Positions 33,293 through 41,728 of a stretch of 64,000 bases of DNA are shown here, piece by piece. The translations under genes and the position numbers were made by a program. Position 1 is the first letter of the stretch; every line of letters starts with the position of its first letter. The notes under the pieces are model-generated. The model searched no databases and was not told where the DNA came from. It saw only the letters and a program-made list of their open reading frames with translations. The DNA comes from Bacillus_BA fengqiuensis (GTDB lineage Bacteria > Bacillota > Bacilli > Bacillales > Bacillaceae_H): the NCBI GenBank assembly GCA_030813035.1, contig JAUSTV010000020.1; one strand, 5' to 3'.

Positions 33293-34594
33293 ATGGTGAT
33301 CAGCGTTGCCGTATTTGGACCGGAAGCATCCTGCAGGCAAATTCAGCAATACGAACATCAAGTTCAGGATGTGGAATTTCTTTATTATACATATCAAGAT
33401 CCGGGTGAAACATCCCAGCTCATCCATAAGGCGCGCCGGTGCGATGTTTATTTATTTACAGGGCTGCTGCCTTACTATATTTCACGGGCTGCTCTTGTCC
33501 AACTCGATAAACCGTATGTCGTATTGCCGACAGGATCGGAAGACATAAGCGTGTCCTTGTTATCCATGCTTCACAATCTAAACGTATCACTTCAGGATAT
33601 TTCCATCGATATACCGGAAATGGAGCATGTCCGAATGGTTTATGAGGAAGTGGGGATTGCGCTTAATGAAAAATTAGTGAAAGAAGTAAAAGGAGAAATG
33701 GAAAAAAATCCGCTTCATTTCGATATCGCCCCCGTCATTCGTCACCATGCGGATTTGCAGGAGAAGGGAGCGGCAAAAGTGGCTGTGACAAGCATTTATG
33801 CTGTCTATGATTCGCTCGTGAAAAATGGATACAAAGCGTTTCCCATCAAAGATACGCGGGGCACGATTATTCGGGCACTGAAAGAAGCGAGAATGGCAGG
33901 AGACATCGAGAAAAACAAACGAGGCCAAATTGCCATTGTTATGGGAAAAGCAGAAAAAATGTCAAAAGAAACTCGAAATAAAATGGAAAAAGCCATAAAA
34001 GATATGGCATTGAAAATGGGAGCTATGCTGGAAGTTGACCAGCAGGCACCGTTCGTTCTCTACACGACTCGAGGAACGGCCGAAAACTCTTTTTCATTGC
34101 TTGAGAGAGTTCATTCTCAATGGAAAAGCCTCCCTCTGCATATTGGAATAGGCTACGGCCTCCACCTCCAAGAAGCGAAAAAACATGCCGAAATCGCCCT
34201 TGATTATGCGTTGAAACAAGAGAAAGCAAAAGGGCTGGTACTTGTAACGGAAACACAAGCCGTCTTTGAAATGGAAGGGAAGAAAACGGCAAAAGTGGTT
34301 CAATTGACCAGCAGTAATCAACAATTGAGAATCTTGGCAAAAACGGCGAATATTAGCGTTGCCAACATGGTCAAATTCCATGAGTTTTTATTAAGCAGAG
34401 ATTTTCAACCGTTCACATCAAACGATATCTCCCACTATTTTGCCGTGACGAAACGCTCATCAGAGAGGCTCTTGAAGAAGTTGATCGATCAAAATATTAT
34501 TAAAATTACGGGAGAAGAACAACCCCATTTGAATGGAAGGCCGAGAGCCATCTATACGATTAACCCCCACACATACATGAATCGATCTAAATGA
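33293..34594 (+). CDS. transcriptional regulator with nucleotide-cyclase-like domain and C-terminal winged helix
   Basis: 433 residues in three parts. Residues 1-100 form an alpha/beta sensor-like domain (CDVYLFTGLLPYYISR...PYVVLPTGSEDISVSLL), which recalls PrpR-type sensor domains. Residues about 165-320 contain IGIGYGLHLQEAKKHAEIALDYAL, the pattern of degenerate GGDEF or GTP-cyclohydrolase III-like domains. Residues about 335-430 hold a winged helix (FTSNDISHYFAVTKRSSERLLKKLIDQNIIKI). The start is ATG 33293 or GTG 33296 after AAGGAGGGG. It lies upstream of, and co-directional with, a peptide-salvage pair that it probably regulates. Confidence 0.72.
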   Translation: MVISVAVFGPEASCRQIQQYEHQVQDVEFLYYTYQDPGETSQLIHKARRCDVYLFTGLLPYYISRAALVQLDKPYVVLPTGSEDISVSLLSMLHNLNVSLQDISIDIPEMEHVRMVYEEVGIALNEKLVKEVKGEMEKNPLHFDIAPVIRHHADLQEKGAAKVAVTSIYAVYDSLVKNGYKAFPIKDTRGTIIRALKEARMAGDIEKNKRGQIAIVMGKAEKMSKETRNKMEKAIKDMALKMGAMLEVDQQAPFVLYTTRGTAENSFSLLERVHSQWKSLPLHIGIGYGLHLQEAKKHAEIALDYALKQEKAKGLVLVTETQAVFEMEGKKTAKVVQLTSSNQQLRILAKTANISVANMVKFHEFLLSRDFQPFTSNDISHYFAVTKRSSERLLKKLIDQNIIKITGEEQPHLNGRPRAIYTINPHTYMNRSK

Positions 34595-34630
34595 CGGAGA
34601 ATGGGCAAAGAACGCTCATCTCCCGTCATT
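34590..34630 (+). terminator. hairpin after the regulator
   Basis: AATGACGG (34590) pairs with CCGTCATT (34623), with further pairing inside. There is no T-run, so termination strength is uncertain. From 34631 to 34972 I see only AT-rich leader sequence. Confidence 0.55.
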
Positions 34631-34972
34631 CATCCATAAGTCAAAAAGCGTAATTGAAATAAAAAAACGAAAAATGTCAAAAAATGAAGTTGAATTTATT
34701 TGCAAGCCTAATTGACAGAAAATAAAAAAAACTGTATATTTTTCCTTAAGTTCTATTAACGACTATATAACGACAACTGAAAGGGAGGATTCCTTATAGA
34801 GATGGTATTTCTACTATTTCCACCCCTATATCCCGTTATTTTAAGATAGTTCTGGCATTTTATCGATTGAATGAGTAAGTCGATTTGATCTTGAAGCCCT
34901 GTCCAATATGCACATGGCGCTGGCATGGCGTACTTAATAGTTATGAATCTTTTAATGAAAGGAACAAAGCCT

Positions 34973-36124
34973 ATGAATCCCTTAACTTCTGCAAAATCTT
35001 TAACAGAGTGGATGATTGCCGTAAGAAGAGAGCTGCATCAATATCCAGAGCTCTCTCATCAAGAAGAAAAAACGAAGGCTTTCATTGAAGAACAACTAAC
35101 AAGTTTTGGCATTGCGACGAAGAGTTATACAGGCAAAGATGTAGTAGGTGTTTTGCGAGGACGTTTGCCGGGTAAGACGATTGCGGTCCGTGCAGATATG
35201 GACGCCCTTCCGATTTTAGAGGAAACCGGACTACCGTTTTCTTCTGAAAATAAGGGAGTCATGCATGCCTGCGGACATGATGGCCACATGGCCATGGTGT
35301 TAGGGTTAGCAAAAAAACTGACGGAAGAAAAAGCGGACTTTCAAGGAACGGTCGTTTTCCTTTTTCAGCATGCGGAGGAATCTGTACCGGGTGGAGCTAG
35401 AGAGCTTGTAGAAGCGGGCGTGTTGGACGAGGTGGATATGGTAGTGGGAGGACACCTTTGGCAGCCGCTTCCAAAAGGTATGCTTGGTATTCGAAAGGGT
35501 CCCATCATGGCTGGTGCGAGCCAATTCGAAATCAAAATAAACGGTCATGGGGGACATGGGTCGATGCCTCATGCCACTGTCGATCCTATCTATATGGCTT
35601 CGCAAATCATCGGCCAGGCGTATGCGATGATCAATCGGCAATTTAGCCCGGAAGAACGGGCGGTATTGAGTTTTGGCACCATTCAATCAGGAACGAATTA
35701 CAATATTATTCCGAACGAAGCGAATATCGGTGGAACAGTACGTTACTTTGACGAACGCGTCATGCGTTCAATGGAGGAAAAACTGGATCTATTGCTTCAA
35801 TCGGTCACAACGGCATATGGCGGGGCGTATGAATTAACGTTTATAAAAGGGGATCCTCCTGTTGTCAATGATGCAGCTTTAGTGGATGTAATGAAGCAAG
35901 AGGCCCAAACGATAGAAGGCTTGTCCGATATCGCAGACATCGAACCGATTTATGCGGGCGAGGATTTCTCGCACTATGCCCAAACCGTTCCATCCGTCTA
36001 TTTCCTTCTCGGGATGGGTGGGGATTACAATCACCATCATCCGAAATTCGATATTGATGAAAGCATGCTGAAGACGGGCTGTAATCTTATGGAGCAAACT
36101 ATTTTACGTCTATTGGAGGGCTGA
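34973..36124 (+). CDS. M20-family N-acyl amino acid / peptide amidohydrolase
   Basis: 383 residues, close in length to B. subtilis YxeP and AmhX. Metal ligands are visible in HACGHDGHMAMVLG, QHAEES and AGEDFSHY, and a dimerisation lid occupies about 180-290 (GHGGHGSMPH...). The family hydrolyses N-acyl amino acids or dipeptides in the cytoplasm. I chose ATG 34973 (MNPLTSAKSLTEW), nine bases after AAAGGA; ATG 34955 is possible. It ends two bases before the epimerase gene, whose ribosome binding site (GGAGGG) lies within its last codons. This makes an operon. Confidence 0.9.
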   Translation: MNPLTSAKSLTEWMIAVRRELHQYPELSHQEEKTKAFIEEQLTSFGIATKSYTGKDVVGVLRGRLPGKTIAVRADMDALPILEETGLPFSSENKGVMHACGHDGHMAMVLGLAKKLTEEKADFQGTVVFLFQHAEESVPGGARELVEAGVLDEVDMVVGGHLWQPLPKGMLGIRKGPIMAGASQFEIKINGHGGHGSMPHATVDPIYMASQIIGQAYAMINRQFSPEERAVLSFGTIQSGTNYNIIPNEANIGGTVRYFDERVMRSMEEKLDLLLQSVTTAYGGAYELTFIKGDPPVVNDAALVDVMKQEAQTIEGLSDIADIEPIYAGEDFSHYAQTVPSVYFLLGMGGDYNHHHPKFDIDESMLKTGCNLMEQTILRLLEG

Positions 36125-36126
36125 AC

Positions 36127-37236
36127 ATGAAGATTGTCAAAGCGGAACTTTTTACCTTGGATTTGCCTTTTAAAGTACCTTTCGCCGTGTCTTATCAAAC
36201 GTATTATTCCATGCCAACCATCATTGTGAAATTGACGACAGAAGACGGGACAATCGGATATGGAGAAGCCACACCGGATCAGCATGTGACGGGAGAAACG
36301 CTCGAAAGCACCATCGCGGTGCTGCAGCATACCCTATTGCCTTCCATCATCGGTTTTTTCCCGTTTGATATCGAATCCATTCATATGCATATGAATGAAC
36401 AAGTAAAGTTCGTTCCAGCTGCCAAGGCGGGTATCGACATCGCCTGTTACGATTTGATGGGTAAATTGTCAAGACAGCCGATTTACAATTTATTGGGTGG
36501 CCAATATCGGAAAGAAATCGATATCCCTTACGTCATTAGCATCGGAAATGCTGAGGAAACAGCGGCAGAAGCAAGAAAAGCACTTCATGAAGGATTTGCT
36601 TCTTTGAAATTAAAAACAGGGCCTGATCTTAAGCAAAGCATTGAAAGCATCCGGGCTGTCAAGGAAGCGGCGGGTCCTCATATCCCGCTGAGAGTGGATG
36701 CCAACCAGGGGTGGGGAACTGTGTCGAATACTCTTCTTGTTTTAAAACAAATTGAAGGGTTGGATATCGATTGGATTGAACAACCGGTTTATGCAGATGA
36801 CATGGATGCCCTTGCCGAGGTCAAAGCACATTCATCTTTTTCCATCATGGCGGATGAAGCCGTTAAGGATTCGAAGGATTTGCGCCTTGCCATCCAAAAG
36901 AAGGCGGCTGACTATATTAATATTAAATTAATGAAATGCGGGGGAATTTATCCGGCTGTTAAACTGGCAGCCCAAGCGGAAATGGAAGGGGTGATTTGCC
37001 AAATTGGATCGATGGTCGAATCGTCTGTCGCATCTGCGGCAGGGCTTCATGTCACGATGGCGAAAACCAATATTCAATCTTGTGAATTGGTGGGGCCTCT
37101 TATGCTTTCAGAGGATATCGGCAACCTGTCATACAATCTTCCATTTGCTCGTCTGCCCGAAAAGCACGGATTGGGGATTGATGTAGATATGGAAAAAGTC
37201 CATCGTTTAGCGGCAAATCATATTGTCATTCAATGA
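36127..37236 (+). CDS. dipeptide epimerase, enolase superfamily (L-Ala-D/L-Glu epimerase type)
   Basis: 369 residues of the muconate-lactonizing subgroup. Catalytic landmarks are the KxK pair in FASLKLKTG, metal ligands in RVDANQGW, DWIEQPV and MADEAV, and the second lysine in INIKLMKCGG. Enzymes of this kind epimerise L-Ala-D-Glu from peptidoglycan to L-Ala-L-Glu so that peptidases can use it. ATG 36127 follows GGAGGG. With the M20 hydrolase upstream, it suggests salvage of cell-wall peptides; the exact dipeptide specificity cannot be read from sequence. Confidence 0.9.
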   Translation: MKIVKAELFTLDLPFKVPFAVSYQTYYSMPTIIVKLTTEDGTIGYGEATPDQHVTGETLESTIAVLQHTLLPSIIGFFPFDIESIHMHMNEQVKFVPAAKAGIDIACYDLMGKLSRQPIYNLLGGQYRKEIDIPYVISIGNAEETAAEARKALHEGFASLKLKTGPDLKQSIESIRAVKEAAGPHIPLRVDANQGWGTVSNTLLVLKQIEGLDIDWIEQPVYADDMDALAEVKAHSSFSIMADEAVKDSKDLRLAIQKKAADYINIKLMKCGGIYPAVKLAAQAEMEGVICQIGSMVESSVASAAGLHVTMAKTNIQSCELVGPLMLSEDIGNLSYNLPFARLPEKHGLGIDVDMEKVHRLAANHIVIQ

Positions 37237-37263
37237 AAAAGCTTATGCACAAATGTAAATAAA

Positions 37264-37347
37264 GAAGGACCCGTAATAAAAATCCAGCGGGGCCTTTCAG
37301 GAAAAATCAGTTTTTGTGATTTACTAGAGACTTATGGAACCGTCTCA
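37264..37347 (+). repeat. GGCCCCGTCA hairpin repeat, copy C
   Basis: GGACCCGTAATAAAAATCCAG then GGGGCCTTT, the conserved tail AAAAATCAGTTTTTGTGATT and the small stem GAGAC/GTCTC. Relative to copy B the last stem has changed on both sides. Confidence 0.7.
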
Positions 37348-37580
37348 TTTATTTAAGTAGATGTATATAGTGAGGCATTGTAGTTTTTTGCCTCCTTCCT
37401 TCTCCTAAGCTCTATTACTTCATTGTTTTGAAAGTAAAATAGGATGATGTATTTTTCCTTTCCATTTCCAAATTCCCGTTTCTTCACTATATTCCATATA
37501 GGTTAGTCAATTCCTGCTTTCCACGACATAATAAAAATGGCTGCCCGATAAATCCTAAACAGACCATAAGCATTATTTTT

Positions 37581-37636
37581 CTCCTAAAAGAACCCGTCAC
37601 GAAATCCTGAATTCTCATGGCGGGTTCTTTTAGGAG
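37581..37636. repeat. related hairpin element
   Basis: CTCCTAAAAGAACCCG (37581) pairs with CGGGTTCTTTTAGGAG (37621). The inside TCACGAAATCC resembles the other repeat copies. Confidence 0.65.
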
Positions 37637-37639
37637 GAC

Positions 37640-37676
37640 GGCACAAAAGGTATGCTTTTTTATACCTTTTGTGCCA
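37640..37676 (-). terminator. terminator of the LysM-3D gene
   Basis: GGCACAAAAGGTAT pairs with ATACCTTTTGTGCC around a T-rich loop. Confidence 0.8.
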
Positions 37677-37689
37677 TCCTCTCTTTTTA

Positions 37690-38466
37690 TTATTCTACTA
37701 CTTTTACATTCACTGTTTTTACACCCCATTGAACGGCTTGTTCATGTGAAGGGAAGAAGATGTCAATTTTATTTCCTTTAATTGCGGAACCGGTATCGCC
37801 GGCTATTGCCTCTCCGTAACCTTCTACATATACTTTTGAACCTAATGGGATAACAGAAGGATCAACGGAAATGACCTTTGCATCTGGATTTTCTTTTAAA
37901 TTAATTCCTGTTGCTGTAACACCCGAACAGCCTTCGCAACTGGCTGTATAAGCGGTAGCTGTCATGGAAATTTCCTTGCTGGCAGCTTGTGCAGCCGGTT
38001 TTGGATTTGTTGGTTGTGCAGTCGGCTGCGGTGTCGGAACAGGGTCTGGGTCCGGTGCATTTGTGACGGACTCGACCTTACGTTCAGACGTAACGGCTGT
38101 TGTGCCAGTTGATTTGATGGTTAATACATCGTTAGGATGAATCAAATCTGAAGATAGGCCGTTCCAATCCATTAGATTTTGAACAGAAATACCATGGACC
38201 CCCGCAATTTTATATAATGTATCCCCTTTTTGCACCGTATAAATGGTTTCCTCTGGGGAAACAGTTAAGATTTGTTTCGGATAAATCATATCAGAGTTCA
38301 AGTCATTCCAATCTTTTATCGCATCGACGGTTACTTTATGTTGAGACGCAATGCCCCATAGTGTATCCCCTTTTTGGACTTGATGCGTATCCGCCGCAAA
38401 AGCTTGTCCAGATAATCCCGCTGACAGCATCGTTGCTGCTCCTAGTGTTAAAGCTAATTTTTTCAT
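37690..38466 (-). CDS. yocH: secreted cell-wall protein with two LysM repeats and a 3D domain
   Basis: 258 residues: signal peptide (MKKLALTLGAATMLSAGLSG, cut after AFA near 24), LysM one (HQVQKGDTLWGIASQHKVTV, 28-70), LysM two (YTVQKGDTLYKIAGVHGISV, 76-118), a Pro/Thr linker, and a C-terminal 3D domain (about 165-258) with TATAYTA, GVTATG and GDTGSAIKGNKIDIFF holding the three catalytic Asp. Architecture and size match B. subtilis YocH, a WalR-controlled muralytic enzyme. ATG 38466 follows AAGGAGCGG. A WalR-like box lies upstream. Confidence 0.85.
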   Translation of the reverse strand: MKKLALTLGAATMLSAGLSGQAFAADTHQVQKGDTLWGIASQHKVTVDAIKDWNDLNSDMIYPKQILTVSPEETIYTVQKGDTLYKIAGVHGISVQNLMDWNGLSSDLIHPNDVLTIKSTGTTAVTSERKVESVTNAPDPDPVPTPQPTAQPTNPKPAAQAASKEISMTATAYTASCEGCSGVTATGINLKENPDAKVISVDPSVIPLGSKVYVEGYGEAIAGDTGSAIKGNKIDIFFPSHEQAVQWGVKTVNVKVVE

Positions 38467-38515
38467 ATGTATCCGCTCCTTCGTCTGTTTCTGATTCTCA
38501 TTCTAGCAATCTAAG

Positions 38516-38532
38516 AAAACAGAACGATTACA
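38516..38532 (-). promoter_or_regulatory. WalR-like box upstream of the LysM-3D gene
   Basis: On the minus strand TGTAAT-CGTTC-TGTTTT matches the WalR direct repeat TGTWAH-N5-TGTWAH with one mismatch. Confidence 0.5.
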
Positions 38533-38708
38533 AACGATTATTAATTGGATTACAAAATCAAGACAAAGAAAATTCCTCTTGTAACATATGTTTGTAAAAT
38601 TGCTAGAGATAATAGAAGAAAGGCTTTTCTTTTCCAAAAAGCATTTTATTAAAGAAGGGTCTCAACCTTTTCATATTTGGGTATAGAAAGTTAAGGATAT
38701 GAAAAAGA

Positions 38709-38747
38709 GTCAGTAACGGTCTTTTTTAGAGCCGTCTGACTTTATTC
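38709..38747 (+). terminator. orphan terminator-like hairpin before the lipid kinase
   Basis: AGTCAG..CGG pairs with CCG.CTGACT, followed by TTTATT. Confidence 0.5.
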
Positions 38748-38785
38748 TATATAGACAATAATAAAGAAAAGGTGCGTGAATTAGA

Positions 38786-39667
38786 ATGAAAAAAGCAATG
38801 GTCATTCTCAATCCGTCTTCAGGTAAAGAGAAAGCAGAAGAAAATGAGGTGCGTATTGCCGAAGCACTCCAGGAGTTGGGCTACAAAGTGGATGTACGTG
38901 TAACAGAAAAGAAAAATGATGCGACCGCATATGCAAAAATCGCTTGTGAAGAACAGTATGATGCAGTCATCTCAGTGGGAGGTGACGGAACGTTGAACGA
39001 AACCATTAACGGGCTGGCTGAACAAAAACATCGGCCGGCATTAGGAGTCATTCCTCTCGGTACGGTTAATGATTTTGCCCGTGCTTTGAATATACCGCTT
39101 GATTGTGAGCAAGCGATTGAAATGCTGAAACATCATAACATAAGGACGGTCGATGTCGGTAAAGCCAATGATACTCACTTTTCCAACATCATTGCCATCG
39201 GAGAAATTGCAGAAGCCACTTTTTCCGTTTCCGTCCAGAAAAAAACCCTGCTCGGTCCCATTGCTTATTTGATGGAGGGAATTAAAACGCTTGTTCATAA
39301 AAAAACGTTTCCTGTCCATCTGGAACACGATAATGGAAAGTGGGAAGGGAATGCGTTACTTGTGTTAGTGACATTGACAAACTCAGGGGGCGGGTTTACA
39401 AAGATGGCTCCCGATGCAAAAGTCAATGATGGACTTATGCGGTGTGTAGTCGTTCATGATGTCCCCTTAATGAAATTTGGAGCATTGGTTTTAGCCCTTT
39501 TAAAAGGAGAGCACGTAGAGGACCCAGCCATCGAATATATCCACACATCACATCTCCATGTATCTGCCGGTAATGGATTAACTGCTAATATTGATGGAGA
39601 TGAAGGCCCCGCGCTTCCATTAACCATTCGTGTGTTAAAAGAGCATTTAAACGTGTTCGTTCCTTGA
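38786..39667 (+). CDS. diacylglycerol / lipid kinase, DAGK-catalytic family
   Basis: 293 residues with the DAGK catalytic signatures: N-terminal ILNPSSGKEKAEE, the nucleotide-binding VISVGGDGTLNETINGLA (about 62-79) and PLGTVNDFARALNIP (about 94-108), with the C-terminal beta-sandwich ending NIDGDEGPALPLTI. It is closest in shape to the BmrU/YegS-like lipid kinases rather than essential DgkB, but I cannot separate these confidently. It phosphorylates diacylglycerol or a related lipid at the membrane. ATG 38786 follows AAGGTG. It is monocistronic. Confidence 0.87.
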   Translation: MKKAMVILNPSSGKEKAEENEVRIAEALQELGYKVDVRVTEKKNDATAYAKIACEEQYDAVISVGGDGTLNETINGLAEQKHRPALGVIPLGTVNDFARALNIPLDCEQAIEMLKHHNIRTVDVGKANDTHFSNIIAIGEIAEATFSVSVQKKTLLGPIAYLMEGIKTLVHKKTFPVHLEHDNGKWEGNALLVLVTLTNSGGGFTKMAPDAKVNDGLMRCVVVHDVPLMKFGALVLALLKGEHVEDPAIEYIHTSHLHVSAGNGLTANIDGDEGPALPLTIRVLKEHLNVFVP

Positions 39668-40254
39668 AGAAAGAGTGTAAATTCCCTTCATGCGATTATC
39701 AATCAGAGGAGTCAGCAGGGAGGCTTTTAGTTAAAGATCAATCCCATTGAACAATGGAAAAAACCAGCGTATCGCTACTTTTCTTTCCTTTTTATACATA
39801 TATTACAGTGTAGGAAGAAAGGTTTTTTTATCCAATCAACCAATGCCCACGGCAGCATTCTCCATTCAAGCTTCCCGACTCGTTAACGGCTTTTTATCGT
39901 AAGTAGAAGAAGGGGGGATATCTAACATTATAACGGAAACGCGTTGTTCCCTATAGAAAAGGGCAAAGCCGAAAGAAAACCAACGGTTCGGCGCCTTAAA
40001 AATCGAACAGATGGGGAAGAATGTGTAAAAGAGAGGAATTGTTGTCATCAATGTCGAATATATAAATGGATTAGTATGCCTTTTCCTTCATAAAAGATGA
40101 AGATGCCGGTTTATGGCCGGAAAATGGGCTGATGATATCTTTAAAGGAAAAAAGATGCCCTGCCAAGATTCTGTTTAGAGCGCGGCCCGCTGTCTTGAGT
40201 ACGGGATAAAAGAAAGAGAAATGAGCATACTAATAAAAAAAGGAGTTTTTGCCC
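39668..40254. other. 587-bp intergenic stretch
   Basis: I see no credible gene. Minor features are a palindromic GGAAACGCGTTGTTCC at about 39936 and a GCCGG...CCGG hairpin near 40105. Codon use and ribosome binding sites do not support the short frames on either strand. Confidence 0.4.
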
Positions 40255-40446
40255 ATGTACTTTGCGAAGAAAGGGAAAGAAGAGGTTGTTAATACGATTG
40301 AGGATACGAATGTATATGCCTGCGAATCCGATTCCTGCAACGGGTGGATGAGAGAGGAATTTTCCACCGCAGACTGTTCTTGTCCAATTTGCGGAAGCAG
40401 CATGAAATCAGAAGTACGTGGTCTGCCGAAAATAAAAGTGGATTGA
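40255..40446 (+). CDS. YdjO-type small zinc-ribbon (cold-inducible) protein
   Basis: 63 residues: MYFAKKGKEEVVNTIEDTNV, then YACESDSCNGWMREEF and CPICGSSMKSEVRGLP. The four cysteines (CxxxxCNGW and CPxC) make a small zinc ribbon, and the CNGWMR motif is that of Bacillus YdjO-like proteins, described as cold-inducible. ATG 40255 lies about ten bases after AAAGGAG; the in-frame TTG 40249 is too near. Function unknown, probably nucleic-acid or protein binding. It is monocistronic with a strong terminator. Confidence 0.78.
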   Translation: MYFAKKGKEEVVNTIEDTNVYACESDSCNGWMREEFSTADCSCPICGSSMKSEVRGLPKIKVD

Positions 40447-40521
40447 TGATCGTTGCTTTGGCTAAAGGCTCGATTTAAAGTTCAAAACAGTTAAATAAGA
40501 GCATGTATTTCATACACAAAC

Positions 40522-40556
40522 AAAACCATCGGTCATATAGCCGATGGTTTTATCAT
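40522..40556 (+). terminator. terminator of the YdjO-like gene
   Basis: AAAACCATCGG (40522) pairs with CCGATGGTTTT (40541). Confidence 0.9.
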
Positions 40557-40605
40557 TTCAAGGAATATTTAATAAAACCTTGAGGTAAGAACCTTTTCTT
40601 TGTGA

Positions 40606-40910
40606 AGCAGGAGAATTATTAGCTTCACAACTGCAGCCTGGAGATAAAGCAGTCTTGATCGGTGGGGATATTCCAGTTATAGGTAAACGGATAGAAGGGG
40701 CTAAAATTACCGAAAGAGTTAATCGAAGAGGGAACGTTAACTGATACAGTAGCACAAAACCCTTATGATATGGGATATTTAGGCGTTGAAACCGCAGTGA
40801 AAGTTACAAAAGGAGAAAAAGTTGAAAAAAACATCGATAGCGATGTTGATATTATCATCGAAGATAACGCAGAACAGAGACTAGACTTCTTGAAAAAAAT
40901 GTTGAAGTGA
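40606..40910 (+). pseudogene. fragments of a sugar ABC transporter binding protein (RbsB type)
   Basis: One frame gives AGELLASQLQPGDKAVLIGG DIPVIGKRIEGAK, the middle of a periplasmic-type sugar-binding protein. After a deletion and frameshift near 40730 another frame gives EEGTLTDTVAQNPYDMGYLG VETAVKVTKGEKVEKNIDSD and ends FLKKMLK at TGA 40908. This is the C terminus of RbsB-like proteins (tdtvaQnPydmGylg). The signal peptide and most of the protein are lost. No permease or ATPase genes remain. Confidence 0.8.
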
Positions 40911-41226
40911 TGTTTCAACGCTAGATCTTTCGATTCGCTAATTGTTATTTTAACCATTTGTAAAAGTACACTTTTATGAACGGTTCGTTTTTGTCCAAAA
41001 AGAGACATTTTTTACTTAATTCCCGAAAATTAATCTACAAAAATGGACAGTATTAAAAAGAAGTTTTAGGATTAAGCACACAAAAGGTGATTTCGGTATT
41101 GAACTGGAGTCATCTTTTTTTATGAGCATTGATAACGACGAGAATTGTAATATTCTCTAAATATTCATCGATGACCGATTTTACTGCGGTATTGATGATA
41201 CACACATAATGACTTCAAAGGCATAG

Positions 41227-41275
41227 AAAAACCCGAATGATGGACTTTTTAATTTTTTCCATCATTCGGGTTTTA
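41227..41275. terminator. orphan bidirectional terminator
   Basis: AAAACCCGAATGATGGA (41227) pairs with TCCATCATTCGGGTTTT (41258). No intact gene reads into it, so it is probably a relic. Another weak hairpin ending TCATCTTTTTTT lies at 41083-41122. The sequence from 41276 to 41570 is AT-rich with nothing recognised. Confidence 0.7.
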
Positions 41276-41611
41276 GTTCATAGCGGCCGTCCTTTTTTAT
41301 TGCCATGGCGTGATGCAGCCGTTCAAGATTGAACCTTTTTCCAGAATTTTCGCTCATATTAATAAATAAAACTATGTGCTAAATGATAAATAATTGTATA
41401 AAAATAGTCCACAAGACAAAACCATAAACACTTCAAAAATTTCAACGATGAGCTGTCATAAAAAAACATAATATAATTATTGTAAACAATAATACCTTTC
41501 TGACCTTTACCAAACCGTCCATTTTTTGTATCACTTATTATATAGATAAAAAGGAGAGAAAAGGGGAGTCAAATAGTTTTAACGAATAAAAAGATGGTAT
41601 ACACCCGGGAT

Positions 41612-41685
41612 TCTCAACGGTTGCCGAGAATAGGTGGTTAAATTTCTGTACCGTCATGAAGGAATTGACGACGGTTTGCAGAAAT
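41612..41685 (+). promoter_or_regulatory. structured 5' leader of the dehydrogenase gene
   Basis: Hairpin one: ATTCTC..GAGAAT (41611-41632). Hairpin two: TTTCTG-T-ACCGTC (41644-41656) with GACGGT-TTG-CAGAAA (41670-41684). Two successive stems directly before a ribosome binding site suggest RNA-level control. I do not recognise a known riboswitch class. Confidence 0.45.
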
Positions 41686-41728
41686 CAAATGGAGATGATT
41701 TCATAAGGGGATAGAAGGGGGAAGAAGA

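Noticed and set aside
33077..33427. 116-codon minus-strand frame across the toxin-less repeat
   Set aside because: It overlaps the start of the regulator gene and the repeat; the resemblance of its end to the minus frame at 32240 follows from the DNA duplication.
39866..40051. 61-codon minus-strand frame in the long gap after the lipid kinase
   Set aside because: No ribosome binding site and no recognisable sequence; treated as non-coding.
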